DNA of 64,000 nucleotides from Inquilinus sp. Marseille-Q2685 (GCF_916619195.1 NZ_CAKAKL010000001.1:620001-684000); one strand, 5' to 3'; positions 46,706 through 57,740 are shown, counted from the first letter of the stretch. The notes: a model not told the origin generated them from the letters alone. Numbers and translations: made by a program.

Positions 46706-46793
46706 CGTCATTGCGAGGAGGCGAAGCCGACGAAGCAATCCAGGGGCCGGTGCGCACCGGCCCCTGGATTGCTTCGCTGCGCTCGCAATGACG
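46706..46793. repeat. palindromic repeat with 46-bp perfect core
   Basis: The element begins CGTCATTGCGAG and ends CTCGCAATGACG. Its core 46731-46776 is a perfect palindrome (arms starting CGAAGCAATCCAGGGG). Similar intergenic repeats are common in Rhizobiales and Rhodospirillales. It lies between two minus-strand genes. Confidence 0.85.
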
Positions 46794-46846
46794 TAAAGGA
46801 TGAGCACGAAGAGGTCTCATCGGCGAGCGTGGCGTTGTCGCGGCCT

Positions 46847-47551
46847 TCAATGCCGCCCCGGCCGGCCGTGGCCGACATCGCCGATGCTCATGGCGAGGAT
46901 GCGGCTGATCTCGGTCAGGTCGCGGCCCGATTCCGCCGACCAGCGGTTGAAGGCCTGCTGCATCGTCTTGAAGTCGCCCTTGCCGCCCGGCGCCCTGGTC
47001 AGCACGCTCTCGCGGATCAGCGCCGCCACGACGTCGCCGGTCGGGATGAAGGCCGGCTTGCCGATCGCCCGCAGGAAGCGCATGCCGGTGTCGCCGCCCA
47101 GGCGGTTACCGCGCTTCTTCAGGATCTCGAGTAGGCCGACATAGTCCGCATCCGGCCAGCCCGCCAGGAATGCGGCGGCGCTGCCGTGCTCGGCCGCCAG
47201 GTCCAGCAGGAAGCGGGCATTGGCGACGACCGACTGGATCTTGGCGCCGTGCCGGACGATCCGGTCGTCCTTCAGCAGGGCGTCGAGCTTCTCCTCCGAC
47301 AGCGCGGCGCAGCGGCGCGGATCGAAGCCGTCGAAGGCGGCCTCGAATCCGTCCCATTTGGCCGTGATCACCCTGGAGGCGAAGCCGGCATTGAAGACGC
47401 GCCGCGTCATCTCCGCCAGGATGCGGTCGTCCGGCGTGGCGGCGATCTCGGCGGGCGTCCGCGATTTCGTTTCGGCGAGCGCGCGTTCGAGCACGTCCAT
47501 GCCGCCGCGGCGCTCGGCCGCCAGCGCGACGATCGTCGCGAAATCCCCCAT
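46847..47551 (-). CDS. tag: DNA-3-methyladenine glycosylase I-like (alphaproteobacterial type)
   Basis: A 234-aa base-excision repair enzyme related to Tag, removing alkylated adenine. Segments AEMTRRVFNAGFASRVITAKW, KDDRIVRHGAKIQSVVANARFLLDLA and YVGLLEILKKRGNRLGGDTG match alphaproteobacterial proteins annotated as 3-methyladenine DNA glycosylase I. It lacks the N-terminal Cys/His zinc ligands of E. coli Tag. ATG at 47551. A repeat separates it from the cyclodeaminase-family gene. Confidence 0.8.
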   Translation of the reverse strand: MGDFATIVALAAERRGGMDVLERALAETKSRTPAEIAATPDDRILAEMTRRVFNAGFASRVITAKWDGFEAAFDGFDPRRCAALSEEKLDALLKDDRIVRHGAKIQSVVANARFLLDLAAEHGSAAAFLAGWPDADYVGLLEILKKRGNRLGGDTGMRFLRAIGKPAFIPTGDVVAALIRESVLTRAPGGKGDFKTMQQAFNRWSAESGRDLTEISRILAMSIGDVGHGRPGRH

Positions 47552-47652
47552 GCCCGCCTCCCTCGGTTCGGCGCCGGCGGACAGGAGACCCCCTTCATCC
47601 GCGCCGATCCAGAGGAAATCGACGGTCCTTGGGGGACGCGGTCGCCGGACCG

Positions 47653-48489
47653 CTATCCGGTGTCGGGTCCGCTGGGTTTGCCTGGTTCGTGGGGTTCGGG
47701 GGGCTCCTCGTAGTCGCCGGCGAAATCGACAGCGAGGGAGCGGCAGAGGCGGGCGGCGGCCCGGGCCGGCGGCTCGGTGTCGATCAGGGCCGGGACGTCG
47801 GGCTCCTGCAGCCGGGCCTCGATCCCGGCCTCGAGGCCGGGAGCCTTGCCGGGATCGACGGCCTTGAACGCCCGCCTCATCAGTTCGTGCAGCCGGGCCC
47901 GGCGCCGCTCCCGAACCTCCGCCGGGCTGCCGGTCGGCGGCGGCGGATAGGGCGGGTCCGACCAGTCGGCCGCCCGGCGGCGCCATTCGTCGGACAGGCC
48001 GAGGCCGCAGGCCAGGCCGGTGATGACCGAGCCCACCGGCCGGTCCTCGATCCGGTCCTCCTCGTCCTCGTACAGCGCGTCGAGCCGCTCGTGCAGATTG
48101 TTGGTGTGGTAGTCGGCCTCGTCGAGCTCCCGGGTCGCCTGGGCGGGGTCCCAGATCAGGGCGTAGAGGGCCTCGGTGACATGGTTGCGCTGGCGGGCCC
48201 GGCGGGCCTTCCGGTCGGCCTTGTCGCGGGCGCAGAGGTCGGCGGCGGCGCGGGAGCGCAGATCGAGCGAGCGCTGCACCGAGCGGGAGAAGCGGCCGAA
48301 GGCCGTCCCGGCCTGCTGCGCCTCGGCCCGGGCCTGCGCTTCAATGGCGCGGGTGCCTTCGGCCTCGGCCAGCTGCATGGCGATCTCGGCCAGGCGGGTG
48401 AGCATCCGGACCTGCTGCAGCGCGAGGCTGCGGCAGTAGGCCTGGATGTCGAGATCGGAGTCCGCGCCTGTGTCCATGGAACACATCAT
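47653..48489 (-). CDS. hypothetical charged helical protein
   Basis: A 278-aa protein I do not recognise. Residues about 10-110 are helical and rich in Ala, Arg and Glu (AEAEGTRAIEAQARAEAQQAG; DKADRKARRARQRNHV). Then comes an acidic stretch (LYEDEEDRIEDRP) and a Pro-rich tail. No signal or membrane segment. Possible starts are ATGs at 48489, 48486 and 48477; none has a strong ribosome-binding site. It lies alone between tag and the RTX gene. Confidence 0.5.
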   Translation of the reverse strand: MMCSMDTGADSDLDIQAYCRSLALQQVRMLTRLAEIAMQLAEAEGTRAIEAQARAEAQQAGTAFGRFSRSVQRSLDLRSRAAADLCARDKADRKARRARQRNHVTEALYALIWDPAQATRELDEADYHTNNLHERLDALYEDEEDRIEDRPVGSVITGLACGLGLSDEWRRRAADWSDPPYPPPPTGSPAEVRERRRARLHELMRRAFKAVDPGKAPGLEAGIEARLQEPDVPALIDTEPPARAAARLCRSLAVDFAGDYEEPPEPHEPGKPSGPDTG

Positions 48490-48554
48490 GAACAAGATGC
48501 GCGAGTTAAGGCAATGAACATTGCGTTTACAACCGTCCCCGACCGCGTAGCCAT

Positions 48555-48581
48555 GTTGGGTTCGCGTGCCGCGAACCCAAC
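48555..48581. repeat. hairpin repeat copy 1 (GTTGGGTTCGCG/CGCGAACCCAAC)
   Basis: A perfect 12-bp stem with loop TGC, followed by CTACGGAT. A second copy at 50840-50866 differs by a compensating pair change (T-A to C-G). The two copies flank the RTX gene. Confidence 0.75.
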
Positions 48582-48613
48582 CTACGGATCGGCGTCGCGC
48601 GGCTTCGTGCCGG

Positions 48614-50623
48614 CTAAAGCAGGAACTCGGACGGCGAGGCCCTGCCCTGGTCGAACACGACTTCGCCGTTGAGCAGCACGTCGGTACCGGCATTGCCGAT
48701 CAGGATGTCGCTCCCTGCGCCGCCGTCGAGGACATCGTCGCCCTCTTCGCCACGGAGGACGTCGTCGCCACCGCCGCCGAAGGCGACATTGTCGCCGGAG
48801 CCGGCGAACCCCACGTCGGCGCCGTCTCCCCCCGACAGCACGTCGTCGCCCGCACCGCCGAGGATCGTATCGTTGCCGGCGCCGCCATCGGCCAGGACCC
48901 GGATCTCCAGAGTCCCAACGTCGGATGCATCGATGGAATCGTTGCCGCCGAGCCCGCGGATCTCGAGCCGGTCGCCCGCCGCATCCGTCCCGGTGATCCG
49001 GATCGTCGCGGCCAGGCCCAACACCGTGATCACGCCGGCATCTTCGACGATCCTGATGGTGTCGTCGCCGGCGGTGCCGTCGATGACGACCACGTCGCTG
49101 GCGCCGCCGGGGACCGCGAAATCGAACAGGCTGATCTCGACGGCCTGGACGCCGGTCCCGCTGAGGTCATGGATCTCGAACCTGTCCGAGCCGCCGAAAG
49201 ACAGGAGGCTGATCAGTTCGGCATCGTCGGTGTCCAGCCTGGCGCCGTCGACGTCGCGCGAGATCCCGACCTGGCCGCCGAGGGCCGAAACCGCGAACAC
49301 CTCGTTGGCCGAGTTGCCGGAGAGGCGCACCCCGTCGAAGCCGGCGCCGCCTTCGACGAAATCGTTGCCGTCGCCCGGTTCCCAGACGAACGTGTCGTCG
49401 CCGGCGCCGAGCAGGGCGACGTCGCTGCCTCGCCCGCCGTCGATGAAGTCGTTGCCGGCACCGCCCAGCAGCACGTCGTGGCCCCGGGTGCCGAAGACGA
49501 CATCGTTGCCGTCGCCGCCATCGAACGCGAAGGTGCCGGCACCGGCCGCGATCGAGCCCGCCTCGATGCGGTCGTTGCCGGCCCCGGCGTTGATCGCGAT
49601 CGTGTCGGTGGCGTCGGCACGCTGCACGGTCACGAAGCTCGGCAGGCCGAGGATGAAGAGGCCGGAAGGATGGCCGAGCACGCTGACGACGTCGCCGAGG
49701 CCGGTGCCGTCGAGGGTGATGCTGTCGACCTTGCCGTCGCCGACGCCGCCGTTGTCAACGCCCTCGAGGTCGATCCTCACCTCCTGGACGCCGGTTCCGG
49801 TCAGGTCGCCGACGGCGATCCTGTCGGCACCGCCCACCGGCTGCACGTCGATCCGCTCGAGACCGTTCACGTCCATCGCGATGCCGCCGACATCGCGGGT
49901 CAGCACCGCCCGCGGGCCGTCGGCCGAGACGGCGATGGCCTCGTCGGCGCCCGAGGTGTCGAATGCGAGCGTGTCGAAGCCCGCCTCGCCCTCGATGCGG
50001 TCCGAGCCGTCCCCCGGCATCCATCGGGCCGTGTCGTTTCCGTCGCCGAGGGCAATCCGGTCGGCATCACGCCCGCCGATGACAAGGTCGTTGCCGGCGC
50101 CGCCGAAAAGCTGGTCGCCGCCGCTTCCCCCTTGCAACGTGTCGTTGCCGTCCTGGCCGAACAGCGAGTCCGCGCCGGAACCGCCGATCAGGACATCATT
50201 GCCCAGGCCGCCGAGGAGCTGCGCGGCCGGCAGCGGGCCATTCGTCTCGTCCAGCGAGAGGATGTCGTTGCCGCCGAGCCCGAACAGCGAGATCGATTTG
50301 GTGTTGAAGACCGTCGGAACGGCGCCCTTCACGCCGCCCGCGGGGACGATCGCGTCGTTGACGAGAATGAACCCGCGGGCGTCGCGGCCGATGACCACGG
50401 CGTTGTCGAGAGCGTCGCCGATGACCGTGAGCGTGCCCGAAGCCGGATGGAACACCGGTGACACGGCCGCCGGCGCAGGCTCATCCTCGGCCGGGATGAT
50501 CGGCGGGGTTTCCCCTCCGCCCGGCGCCGCCTGAGATCCGGCCGGCGCCCCCGCGACGACCGTCGGGAAAGAAGCGTCGGACGACATGTCGCCGTGGCGG
50601 TTCGCTGTCCTGTCGATGAGCAC
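48614..50623 (-). CDS. RTX (hemolysin-type calcium-binding repeat) protein
   Basis: A 669-aa protein, predicted to be secreted by a type I system. Glycine-rich GGxGxDxhx nonapeptides occur in three blocks: residues about 136-200, 365-420 and 575-650. Two copies of a non-RTX module lie between (about 195-350 and 405-565), each beginning with a GDGxD...EGxAGFD pattern and containing a DLTGTGVQ/DLSGTGVQ segment. GTG at 50623 has GGGGAGGGG upstream and is chosen over ATG at 50587, which has no such site. No ABC exporter, membrane fusion protein or enzyme domain is adjacent, so the function may be a surface or biofilm adhesin-like protein. Confidence 0.88.
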   Translation of the reverse strand: MLIDRTANRHGDMSSDASFPTVVAGAPAGSQAAPGGGETPPIIPAEDEPAPAAVSPVFHPASGTLTVIGDALDNAVVIGRDARGFILVNDAIVPAGGVKGAVPTVFNTKSISLFGLGGNDILSLDETNGPLPAAQLLGGLGNDVLIGGSGADSLFGQDGNDTLQGGSGGDQLFGGAGNDLVIGGRDADRIALGDGNDTARWMPGDGSDRIEGEAGFDTLAFDTSGADEAIAVSADGPRAVLTRDVGGIAMDVNGLERIDVQPVGGADRIAVGDLTGTGVQEVRIDLEGVDNGGVGDGKVDSITLDGTGLGDVVSVLGHPSGLFILGLPSFVTVQRADATDTIAINAGAGNDRIEAGSIAAGAGTFAFDGGDGNDVVFGTRGHDVLLGGAGNDFIDGGRGSDVALLGAGDDTFVWEPGDGNDFVEGGAGFDGVRLSGNSANEVFAVSALGGQVGISRDVDGARLDTDDAELISLLSFGGSDRFEIHDLSGTGVQAVEISLFDFAVPGGASDVVVIDGTAGDDTIRIVEDAGVITVLGLAATIRITGTDAAGDRLEIRGLGGNDSIDASDVGTLEIRVLADGGAGNDTILGGAGDDVLSGGDGADVGFAGSGDNVAFGGGGDDVLRGEEGDDVLDGGAGSDILIGNAGTDVLLNGEVVFDQGRASPSEFLL

Positions 50624-50839
50624 CGGTCCCCTCCCCTTCCGAGTGGCTGTGACGAGCTGGTGCGGATGCGCCGCGATTGGCCCCGCAGGCTTCGTTCTGA
50701 CAGGACGGTCCGCGATCCGGTGTGACCTGCGGAACTGTCGGGGATTTTTTCCGATGTCTGCCCGACGCCGCGGACAGCGGCAGCGACGGAATCGTCATCG
50801 CGGGCACAGCGAAGCGACCCGGGGCGGCAGCAACAGGGT

Positions 50840-50866
50840 GTCGGGTTCGCGTGCCGCGAACCCGAC
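50840..50866. repeat. hairpin repeat copy 2 (GTCGGGTTCGCG/CGCGAACCCGAC)
   Basis: Same 12-bp stem and TGC loop as 48555-48581, with C-G replacing T-A at one stem position. It is followed by CTGCGGAT and lies 18 bp beyond the 3' end of ettA. Confidence 0.75.
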
Positions 50867-50884
50867 CTGCGGATGCCGTCCGCC

Positions 50885-52558
<1,674 letters not shown>

Positions 52559-52677
52559 CGGAAGCCGCTCCGTTCGCAAACCGGTCGTGGGAGGCCCGGG
52601 TTTTAGCCCATGGGGGCGGCGATGGCCAGCACGGCGGCAATGCCGCAGCAGCACAGGCGCCCGCCGCCTGCTATGTA

Positions 52678-53868
52678 ATGCGCATGACTCGCACGTCCAG
52701 GACACACGAAGCCGACGCGATCGTTGTCGGCGGCGGCCCGGCCGGGCTGCTGGCGGCGCTGCTGCTGGCGCAGGGCGGCGTCGACACCGTGCTGGTCGCC
52801 CCGCCGGCGCCGGAGGACCACCGCACCACCGGCCTCCTGGCCGGATCGGTCGCGATCCTGGAGCGGGCCGGGATCTGGCCGGCCCTGCGGCCCGTGGCGG
52901 CGCCGATGCGGGCGATCCGGCTGATCGACGACGGCGGGCGGCGGATCCGCGGGCCGGAGGTGGTGTTCCGCGCCGCCGAGATCGGGTTGGAGGCCTTCGG
53001 GCACAACGTCGCCAACCGGGACCTGGTCGCCGCCCTGGCCGAGGCCGTCGCCGCGGCGCCGGGCCTGCGCCGGGTGGCGGACACGGCCGCGGAGATCCGG
53101 ATCGGCCAGGGCGGCGTGACAGTGCGGACCGGCGCCGGCGAGACGGTTCGCGGCCGGCTGGCGGTCGGGGCCGACGGCCGCCATTCCGCGGTCCGGACGG
53201 CGGCCGGCATCGGGGTGCGGCGCTGGGGCTACGACCAGGCGGCGCTGGTGACGACGCTGCGCCACGCCCGCGGCCATGACGACGTCTCCACCGAGATCCA
53301 CACCGCCGCCGGCCCCTTCACCCTGGTGCCGCTGGGCGAGCGGCGGTCCAGCCTGGTCTGGGTGACCCGCCCGGCCGAGGCCGCGGCGCTGGCGGCGCTG
53401 GACGACGCGGCCCTGGCCCGGGCGATCGGGCGGCGGGCCGAACCGATCCTGGGTGCGGTGACGCTGGACGGGCCGCGCCAGGTGTTCCCGCTGTCCGGCC
53501 TGGCGGCGCGGCGCCTGGCGCTGCCGCGGGTGGCGCTGGTCGGCGAGGCGGCGCATGCCCTGCCGCCGATCGGGGCCCAGGGCCTGAACCTCGGCTTCCG
53601 CGACGCCGGTGCCGTCGCCGAGGTCGCGGCCGCTTCCGTCCGCGGCGGCACGGATCCGGGCGCCGCGGCGATGATGGCGCGCTACGAGGCCCGGCGGCGC
53701 GGCGACGTCGCCAGCCGCAGCGCCGGGGTCGACCTGCTGAACCGGTCGCTGCTGACCGACGCCGCCCCTGCCCTCGCCCTGCGCGCTTTGGCGCTGCAGG
53801 CGGTGAAGCGGGTGGCGCCGCTGCGCCGCCTGCTGATGCGGGAAGGCATCGCGCCGGGCGGGATCTGA
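52678..53868 (+). CDS. UbiH/COQ6-like FAD-dependent monooxygenase
   Basis: A 396-aa flavoprotein. The FAD-binding [17 protein letters not shown] (about residues 18-35), the DG motif [12 protein letters not shown] and the second FAD motif [22 protein letters not shown] define the UbiH/UbiF/VisC family. It may hydroxylate a ubiquinone precursor. Two starts are plausible: ATG at 52678 and at 52684. It is divergent from ettA. Confidence 0.88.
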   Translation: MRMTRTSRTHEADAIVVGGGPAGLLAALLLAQGGVDTVLVAPPAPEDHRTTGLLAGSVAILERAGIWPALRPVAAPMRAIRLIDDGGRRIRGPEVVFRAAEIGLEAFGHNVANRDLVAALAEAVAAAPGLRRVADTAAEIRIGQGGVTVRTGAGETVRGRLAVGADGRHSAVRTAAGIGVRRWGYDQAALVTTLRHARGHDDVSTEIHTAAGPFTLVPLGERRSSLVWVTRPAEAAALAALDDAALARAIGRRAEPILGAVTLDGPRQVFPLSGLAARRLALPRVALVGEAAHALPPIGAQGLNLGFRDAGAVAEVAAASVRGGTDPGAAAMMARYEARRRGDVASRSAGVDLLNRSLLTDAAPALALRALALQAVKRVAPLRRLLMREGIAPGGI

Positions 53869-53965
53869 CATCCGACGGCAGGACGGTGGCGGCGGGCGGC
53901 GGGCACTGCTACCGTTCCGTGACGGGCCGCGACGGCCCGCCCGCTTCACAACCGACGACCTTCCG

Positions 53966-54307
53966 ATGCCCGCCAAGAAGAATCCGCTCGGCCTCAACCC
54001 GCTGCAGCTGAAGACCCTGACCGTGCTGCAGCAGATGGCGCAGACGCCCCGCTTCGCCACGCAGCAGGAGGACGGCACGGTGCTGGTCTCCAGCTTCCCG
54101 CCGCCGCATGGCGACCACTATCATGTCGGCGACGCGGTGGTGATGGGCCGGGACATGACCGGGCTGCACAACGTCGCGGTGTTCGCGGCGCTCGAGCGCA
54201 AGGGGCTGATCCGCTCCGGCTTCCCCGGCGCCGCCATCGTCACCGCCGACGGCCTGGCCTATGACACCGGGCTGGCCGGCACGATCCTGCACCGCGCCGA
54301 CCACTGA
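53966..54307 (+). CDS. conserved-looking hypothetical protein
   Basis: A 113-aa soluble protein that I cannot assign to a family. It has a helical start (KKNPLGLNPLQLKTLTVLQQMA) and a His-rich central region (PPHGDHYHVGDAVV), followed by ALERKGLIR and a short C-terminal strand segment. The layout resembles a small winged-helix fold, but this is a guess. It is followed 13 bp later by a dehydrogenase gene on the same strand. Confidence 0.65.
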   Translation: MPAKKNPLGLNPLQLKTLTVLQQMAQTPRFATQQEDGTVLVSSFPPPHGDHYHVGDAVVMGRDMTGLHNVAVFAALERKGLIRSGFPGAAIVTADGLAYDTGLAGTILHRADH

Positions 54308-54320
54308 CCGGCCGGTCCCG

Positions 54321-55361
54321 ATGGCGCCCCGCTTCACCATCCTGACGCCCGACGCGCAATATGCTGACGACGCCGTGATCGAACGGCAGGTCGGCGGCGC
54401 CGATGTCGAGTTCGTGATCCGGCGCGAGCGCGACCGGAAGAAGATCCCGGACGAGGTCTATGCCCGCGCCGACGCGCTTCTGACCTGGCACGAGCTCAAG
54501 GTCGACCAGTCGGTAATCGACAAGATGCCGCGCTGCCGGATCATCGTCCGCGCCGGGGTCGGCTTCGACCATATCGACCTGGCCGCCGCGGGGGCCGCCG
54601 GCATCCCGGTGGCGAACACGCCGGATTACGGCACCAGCGAGGTGGCCGACCATGCGATCGGCCTGATGCTGGCCCTGCTGCGCGGCATCCCGGCCTACGA
54701 CCAGGCGCTGCAGGCCGACCCGGCCGGCCGCTACACGCTGGAGGCCGGGCGCCTGACCCGGCGGATCCGAGGCACCCGCCTCGGCATCGTCGGGCTGGGC
54801 CGGATCGGCACCGCCATGGCGATGCGGGCCAGGGCCTTCGGGCTGGAGATCCTGGCCTACGACCCCTACATCCCGCGGGGGCAGGAGATCGCGCTGGGCA
54901 TCACCCGGGTCGAGATCCTGTCCGACCTGCTGGCCGCCAGCGACATCGTGTCGATCCACGCGCCGCTGACGCCGGAGACGCACCGGCTGTTCGGCGACGC
55001 CGCCTTCTCGGTGATGCGGCCGCATGCGGTGCTGATCAACACCGCCCGCGGCGCCATCGTCGACCTCGACGCGCTGCACGGCGCGCTGCAGGCGGGGCGG
55101 ATCGCCGGCGCCGCGCTGGACGTGCTGCCGGAGGAGCCGCCGCCCGAGCCGCTGCCGGCGCTGCTGGCCGCCTATCGCGAGCAGCCGGAGTGGCTGCGCG
55201 GCCGGCTGATCCTGACCCCGCACGCCGCCTGGTCGAGCCCGGAGAGCCAGGCCGACGCCCGCCGCCTGTCGGCCGAGACCACGGTCGCCTATCTGCGCAG
55301 CGGCGCCCTGCGCAACTGCGTCAACGAGGCGTTCCTGGACCGGAAGAAGCTCAGACGGTAA
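54321..55361 (+). CDS. D-isomer-specific 2-hydroxyacid dehydrogenase (CtBP-like)
   Basis: A 346-aa NAD-dependent enzyme reducing 2-oxoacids. The Rossmann motif is GIVGLGRIG, the catalytic Arg is in NTARGAIVDLDAL, the Glu in DVLPEEPP and the His in LTPHAAW. Domain order and the R/E/H triad match the CtBP-like subgroup. ATG at 54321 is inside a longer open frame and matches the family start (APRFTILTPDAQ). Substrate is not predicted. Confidence 0.88.
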   Translation: MAPRFTILTPDAQYADDAVIERQVGGADVEFVIRRERDRKKIPDEVYARADALLTWHELKVDQSVIDKMPRCRIIVRAGVGFDHIDLAAAGAAGIPVANTPDYGTSEVADHAIGLMLALLRGIPAYDQALQADPAGRYTLEAGRLTRRIRGTRLGIVGLGRIGTAMAMRARAFGLEILAYDPYIPRGQEIALGITRVEILSDLLAASDIVSIHAPLTPETHRLFGDAAFSVMRPHAVLINTARGAIVDLDALHGALQAGRIAGAALDVLPEEPPPEPLPALLAAYREQPEWLRGRLILTPHAAWSSPESQADARRLSAETTVAYLRSGALRNCVNEAFLDRKKLRR

Positions 55362-55393
55362 CGGGGCGTGAATCGTAGGTCGCCCCCCCTTTT

Positions 55394-55483
55394 TGTCATG
55401 CCCGGGGCTTGACCCGGGCATCCAGAGATGCCGATGCCGCTCCGGGTGACCCCTGGATTGCCGGGTCAAGCCCGGCAATGACA
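55394..55483. repeat. dispersed inverted-repeat element
   Basis: Arms of about 31 bp begin TGTCATGCCCGG and end GGCAATGACA, with CCAG/CTGG inner ends and a 27-bp centre. The arms are imperfect inverted repeats containing CTTGACCCGG/CCGGGTCAAG. A diverged copy is at 30761-30849. No gene is present in 55362-55598 other than the terminator. Confidence 0.75.
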
Positions 55484-55526
55484 ACAAGAGACAATCCGCG
55501 CCCGTCCGTCCTGCAGCTCAAATGCG

Positions 55527-55555
55527 AAAAGCCGGCCTCCCTCGCGGGGGCCGGC
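55527..55555 (-). terminator. rho-independent terminator of rpmE
   Basis: On the minus strand a 7-bp perfect GC-rich stem (GCCGGCC at 55531-55537 with GGCCGGC at 55549-55555) is followed by TTTT, 43 bp after the rpmE stop. Confidence 0.7.
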
Positions 55556-55598
55556 TCGCGGACCGGTATCGGCAGGCGCCCGTCCGGGCGCCGCGCGA

Positions 55599-55826
55599 TC
55601 AGGACTTCTTCAGGCCGAACGCCTCGAAGCGCTTGTTGAACTTGGCGACCTGGCCGCCGCGGTCCACCAGCTTCTGCACGCCGGTCCAGGCCGGGTGCGA
55701 CTTCGGGTCGATGTCGAGACGGAGGGTATCGCCCGCCTTGCCATAGGTGCTGCGAGTCTTGAACTCGGTCCCGTCGGTCATGACGACGGTGATCTCATGG
55801 TAGTCGGGGTGAATTTCGGTCTTCAT
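55599..55826 (-). CDS. rpmE: 50S ribosomal protein L31, cysteine-free type
   Basis: A 75-aa ribosomal protein ([22 protein letters not shown] start). The zinc-binding CxxC of C-plus L31 is missing, as is usual in many alphaproteobacteria. [24 protein letters not shown] is the C-terminal signature. A rho-independent terminator follows. Confidence 0.96.
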   Translation of the reverse strand: MKTEIHPDYHEITVVMTDGTEFKTRSTYGKAGDTLRLDIDPKSHPAWTGVQKLVDRGGQVAKFNKRFEAFGLKKS

Positions 55827-55903
55827 GGCCGGGGGCTCCGCACAAACGAGGGGGCCGTATAGCCAAACCGGCGGCGAAATGCAAGGTCGCCGCCGCGCAT
55901 GGC

Positions 55904-56335
55904 TCACGTCGCCTCGTCGAGGACGGCCGCCAGCCGGGCGAGAAGCGCCTCGGCCTCGCCGGGGCCGTAGGGCTCGGCGGCGCCGGCGCCCCAGACCGGC
56001 CCGGGCCAGGCGGCATCGCCCGGCTGCCGTGCCAGGACATGGACATGCAGCTGCGGCACGACGTTGCCGAGCGCGCCGATGTTGATCTTCATCGCCGGGA
56101 ACACCGCGGCCAGGGCGCAGGCGGCCAGCATCGTCTCCTGATGCAGCGCCACCTGGTCCTCCGGCGCCAGGGTGTGCCACTCGACCGCCTTGGCCCGGCG
56201 CGGCACCAGAAGCAGCCAGGGGAAGCGGCGGTCGTTCATCAGCCGCAGCTGCGACAGCGACCAGTCGCGCCATTCCAGGGTCGAAGCGGCGATCCGCGGG
56301 TCGAGGGCGAAGCCTGTCTCCTTCGCAGCGCTCAT
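55904..56335 (-). CDS. HIT-family (histidine triad) protein
   Basis: A 143-aa nucleotide-binding hydrolase. The active loop reads [10 protein letters not shown] (H97, H99), so the first His of the usual HxHxH is Gln as in many proteobacterial members; the likely nucleophilic His is retained. It overlaps the downstream end of the SDR gene (ATGA). Probable role is hydrolysis of adenylated or nucleotide substrates. Confidence 0.85.
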   Translation of the reverse strand: MSAAKETGFALDPRIAASTLEWRDWSLSQLRLMNDRRFPWLLLVPRRAKAVEWHTLAPEDQVALHQETMLAACALAAVFPAMKINIGALGNVVPQLHVHVLARQPGDAAWPGPVWGAGAAEPYGPGEAEALLARLAAVLDEAT

Positions 56336-57126
56336 GACGGCAGCCCCCCCGATGGCAAACCGACCCGGCGGCGCAGCTCCGGGTCGCGGATGGTGAGCTC
56401 CCGGCCGACCAGGTCCTGCGCCTCGGGCCCGCACAGCCAGGCGATGACCCGGGCCGGATGCTCCGGCGGGGCATGCGCCTCGCGCGGCATTTGGCTGACC
56501 GGGTTGATGCCGGAGGCGCGGATCTCGCCCTGCATACGGGTGTCGACGGTGCCCGGGCGGAAGCCGAAGGCGCGGATGCCCTGGCCGCCATATTCCAGGT
56601 GCAGCGACCGGGCCAGCATCGCCAGCCCGGCCTTGCCGGCGCAATACGCGCTCCAGCCCTCATAGGCGTTCTCGGCGGCGCCGGAGCTGACATTGACCAC
56701 GGTGCCGCCGCCGCGCGCCACCAGGCCGGGCAGCACCGCGCGCAGCACGGCGTAGGCGCCGAGCAGGTTGACCGTGACGTTGCGGGCCCAGTCGGCGGGA
56801 TCGCAGTCGAGCAGCCGCCCGATCGGCCCGACCATGCCGGCGTTGTTGACCAGGATGGTCGGGGCGCCCAGCGCCTCGGCCGCCTGCCGCACCAGCGTGC
56901 CGGCCCAGGCGACGTCGCCGATGTCGCCGGCGATGGCGACGGCCCGGCCGCCGGCGTCGCGCAGCTCGCGGGCGAGGCCATCGATCTCCCCGGCCGAGCG
57001 GGCGGTCAGCGCCACCGCCGCCCCCCGGGCCGCCAGCGCCCGCGCCGCCGCGGCGCCGATGCCGCGGCTGGCCCCGGTGACCAGGGCCACCTCCCCGTCC
57101 AGGCGGAACGCGTCAGCTTCGGTCAT
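56332..57126 (-). CDS. short-chain dehydrogenase/reductase
   Basis: A 264-aa NAD(P)-dependent oxidoreductase. Cofactor motif TGASRGIG (residues 17-24), NNAG at about 94-97 and the catalytic Ser148, Tyr161 and Lys165 (YCAGK) are present. The C-terminus is extended (about 215-264). The gene overlaps the HIT gene. Substrate is unknown. Confidence 0.9.
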   Translation of the reverse strand: MTEADAFRLDGEVALVTGASRGIGAAAARALAARGAAVALTARSAGEIDGLARELRDAGGRAVAIAGDIGDVAWAGTLVRQAAEALGAPTILVNNAGMVGPIGRLLDCDPADWARNVTVNLLGAYAVLRAVLPGLVARGGGTVVNVSSGAAENAYEGWSAYCAGKAGLAMLARSLHLEYGGQGIRAFGFRPGTVDTRMQGEIRASGINPVSQMPREAHAPPEHPARVIAWLCGPEAQDLVGRELTIRDPELRRRVGLPSGGLPS

Positions 57127-57170
57127 GGTCGTGCATCCCTTCTTCGTCTCGCACAGTCTATCCCGGACGC

Positions 57171-57740
57171 TCACCCCTGCCACGCCCGGCCCTCGAGGAC
57201 CCGGAACGACAGCACCCGCCGCACCCGCTCCTCGACCGTGGTGTCGCCCTCGATGCGCAGCACCGGGCAGGGCAGCCGGGCCAGCCAGGCCTCGTGCGCC
57301 TCGCGGTTGCGGCCGACCCGGGTGCCGACATCGTAGGCCTCCGCCCAGTCGAGGAAGGCGTGGTGGATCGCGTGCATCTTCCCGCCGGGGGCCAGCGCCG
57401 CGGCGCCGTAGCGCTCGACCTCGCGGGCCCGCAGCCGCGCCATCCGCAGCGCCGGCGGAATGGCGAGGAAGACCACCAGGTCGAATCGCGGGATCAGCGG
57501 GTCGCCCCAGCTGATCAGCGAGCCGGTCAGCACCCAGCGATCGGCCCGGGCGAACGCCTGCTCCAGCAGGGCCAGCCGCTCGGGAACCGGCCGCTTCTCC
57601 TGGAACGGCGGATCGGTCGGCAGCCAGTAGACATCGTCGGTGTCCAGGTGCAGCGCACCGGTCCCGGCGGCCAGCGCCAGGCCCAACGTCGTGGTGCCGG
57701 ATCCGGATGCGCCGGTGATGTGGATGCGCCTGGGCGCCAT
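57171..57740 (-). CDS. P-loop adenylate-kinase-like protein
   Basis: A 189-aa P-loop nucleotide kinase. Walker A is GASGSGTTT (residues 10-18), with Thr replacing the usual Lys, and the lid/base segment has LHLDTDDVYWLPTDPPF. The absence of the Walker-A lysine (GSGTTT rather than GSGKST) is unusual, although this form occurs in related proteins annotated as adenylate kinase. The substrate is unknown. Confidence 0.7.
   Translation of the reverse strand: MAPRRIHITGASGSGTTTLGLALAAGTGALHLDTDDVYWLPTDPPFQEKRPVPERLALLEQAFARADRWVLTGSLISWGDPLIPRFDLVVFLAIPPALRMARLRAREVERYGAAALAPGGKMHAIHHAFLDWAEAYDVGTRVGRNREAHEAWLARLPCPVLRIEGDTTVEERVRRVLSFRVLEGRAWQG

Noticed and set aside
48614-50623. Hemolysin toxin operon
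   Set aside because: There is no acyltransferase, ABC exporter or membrane-fusion gene and no toxin domain; only calcium-repeat blocks are present.
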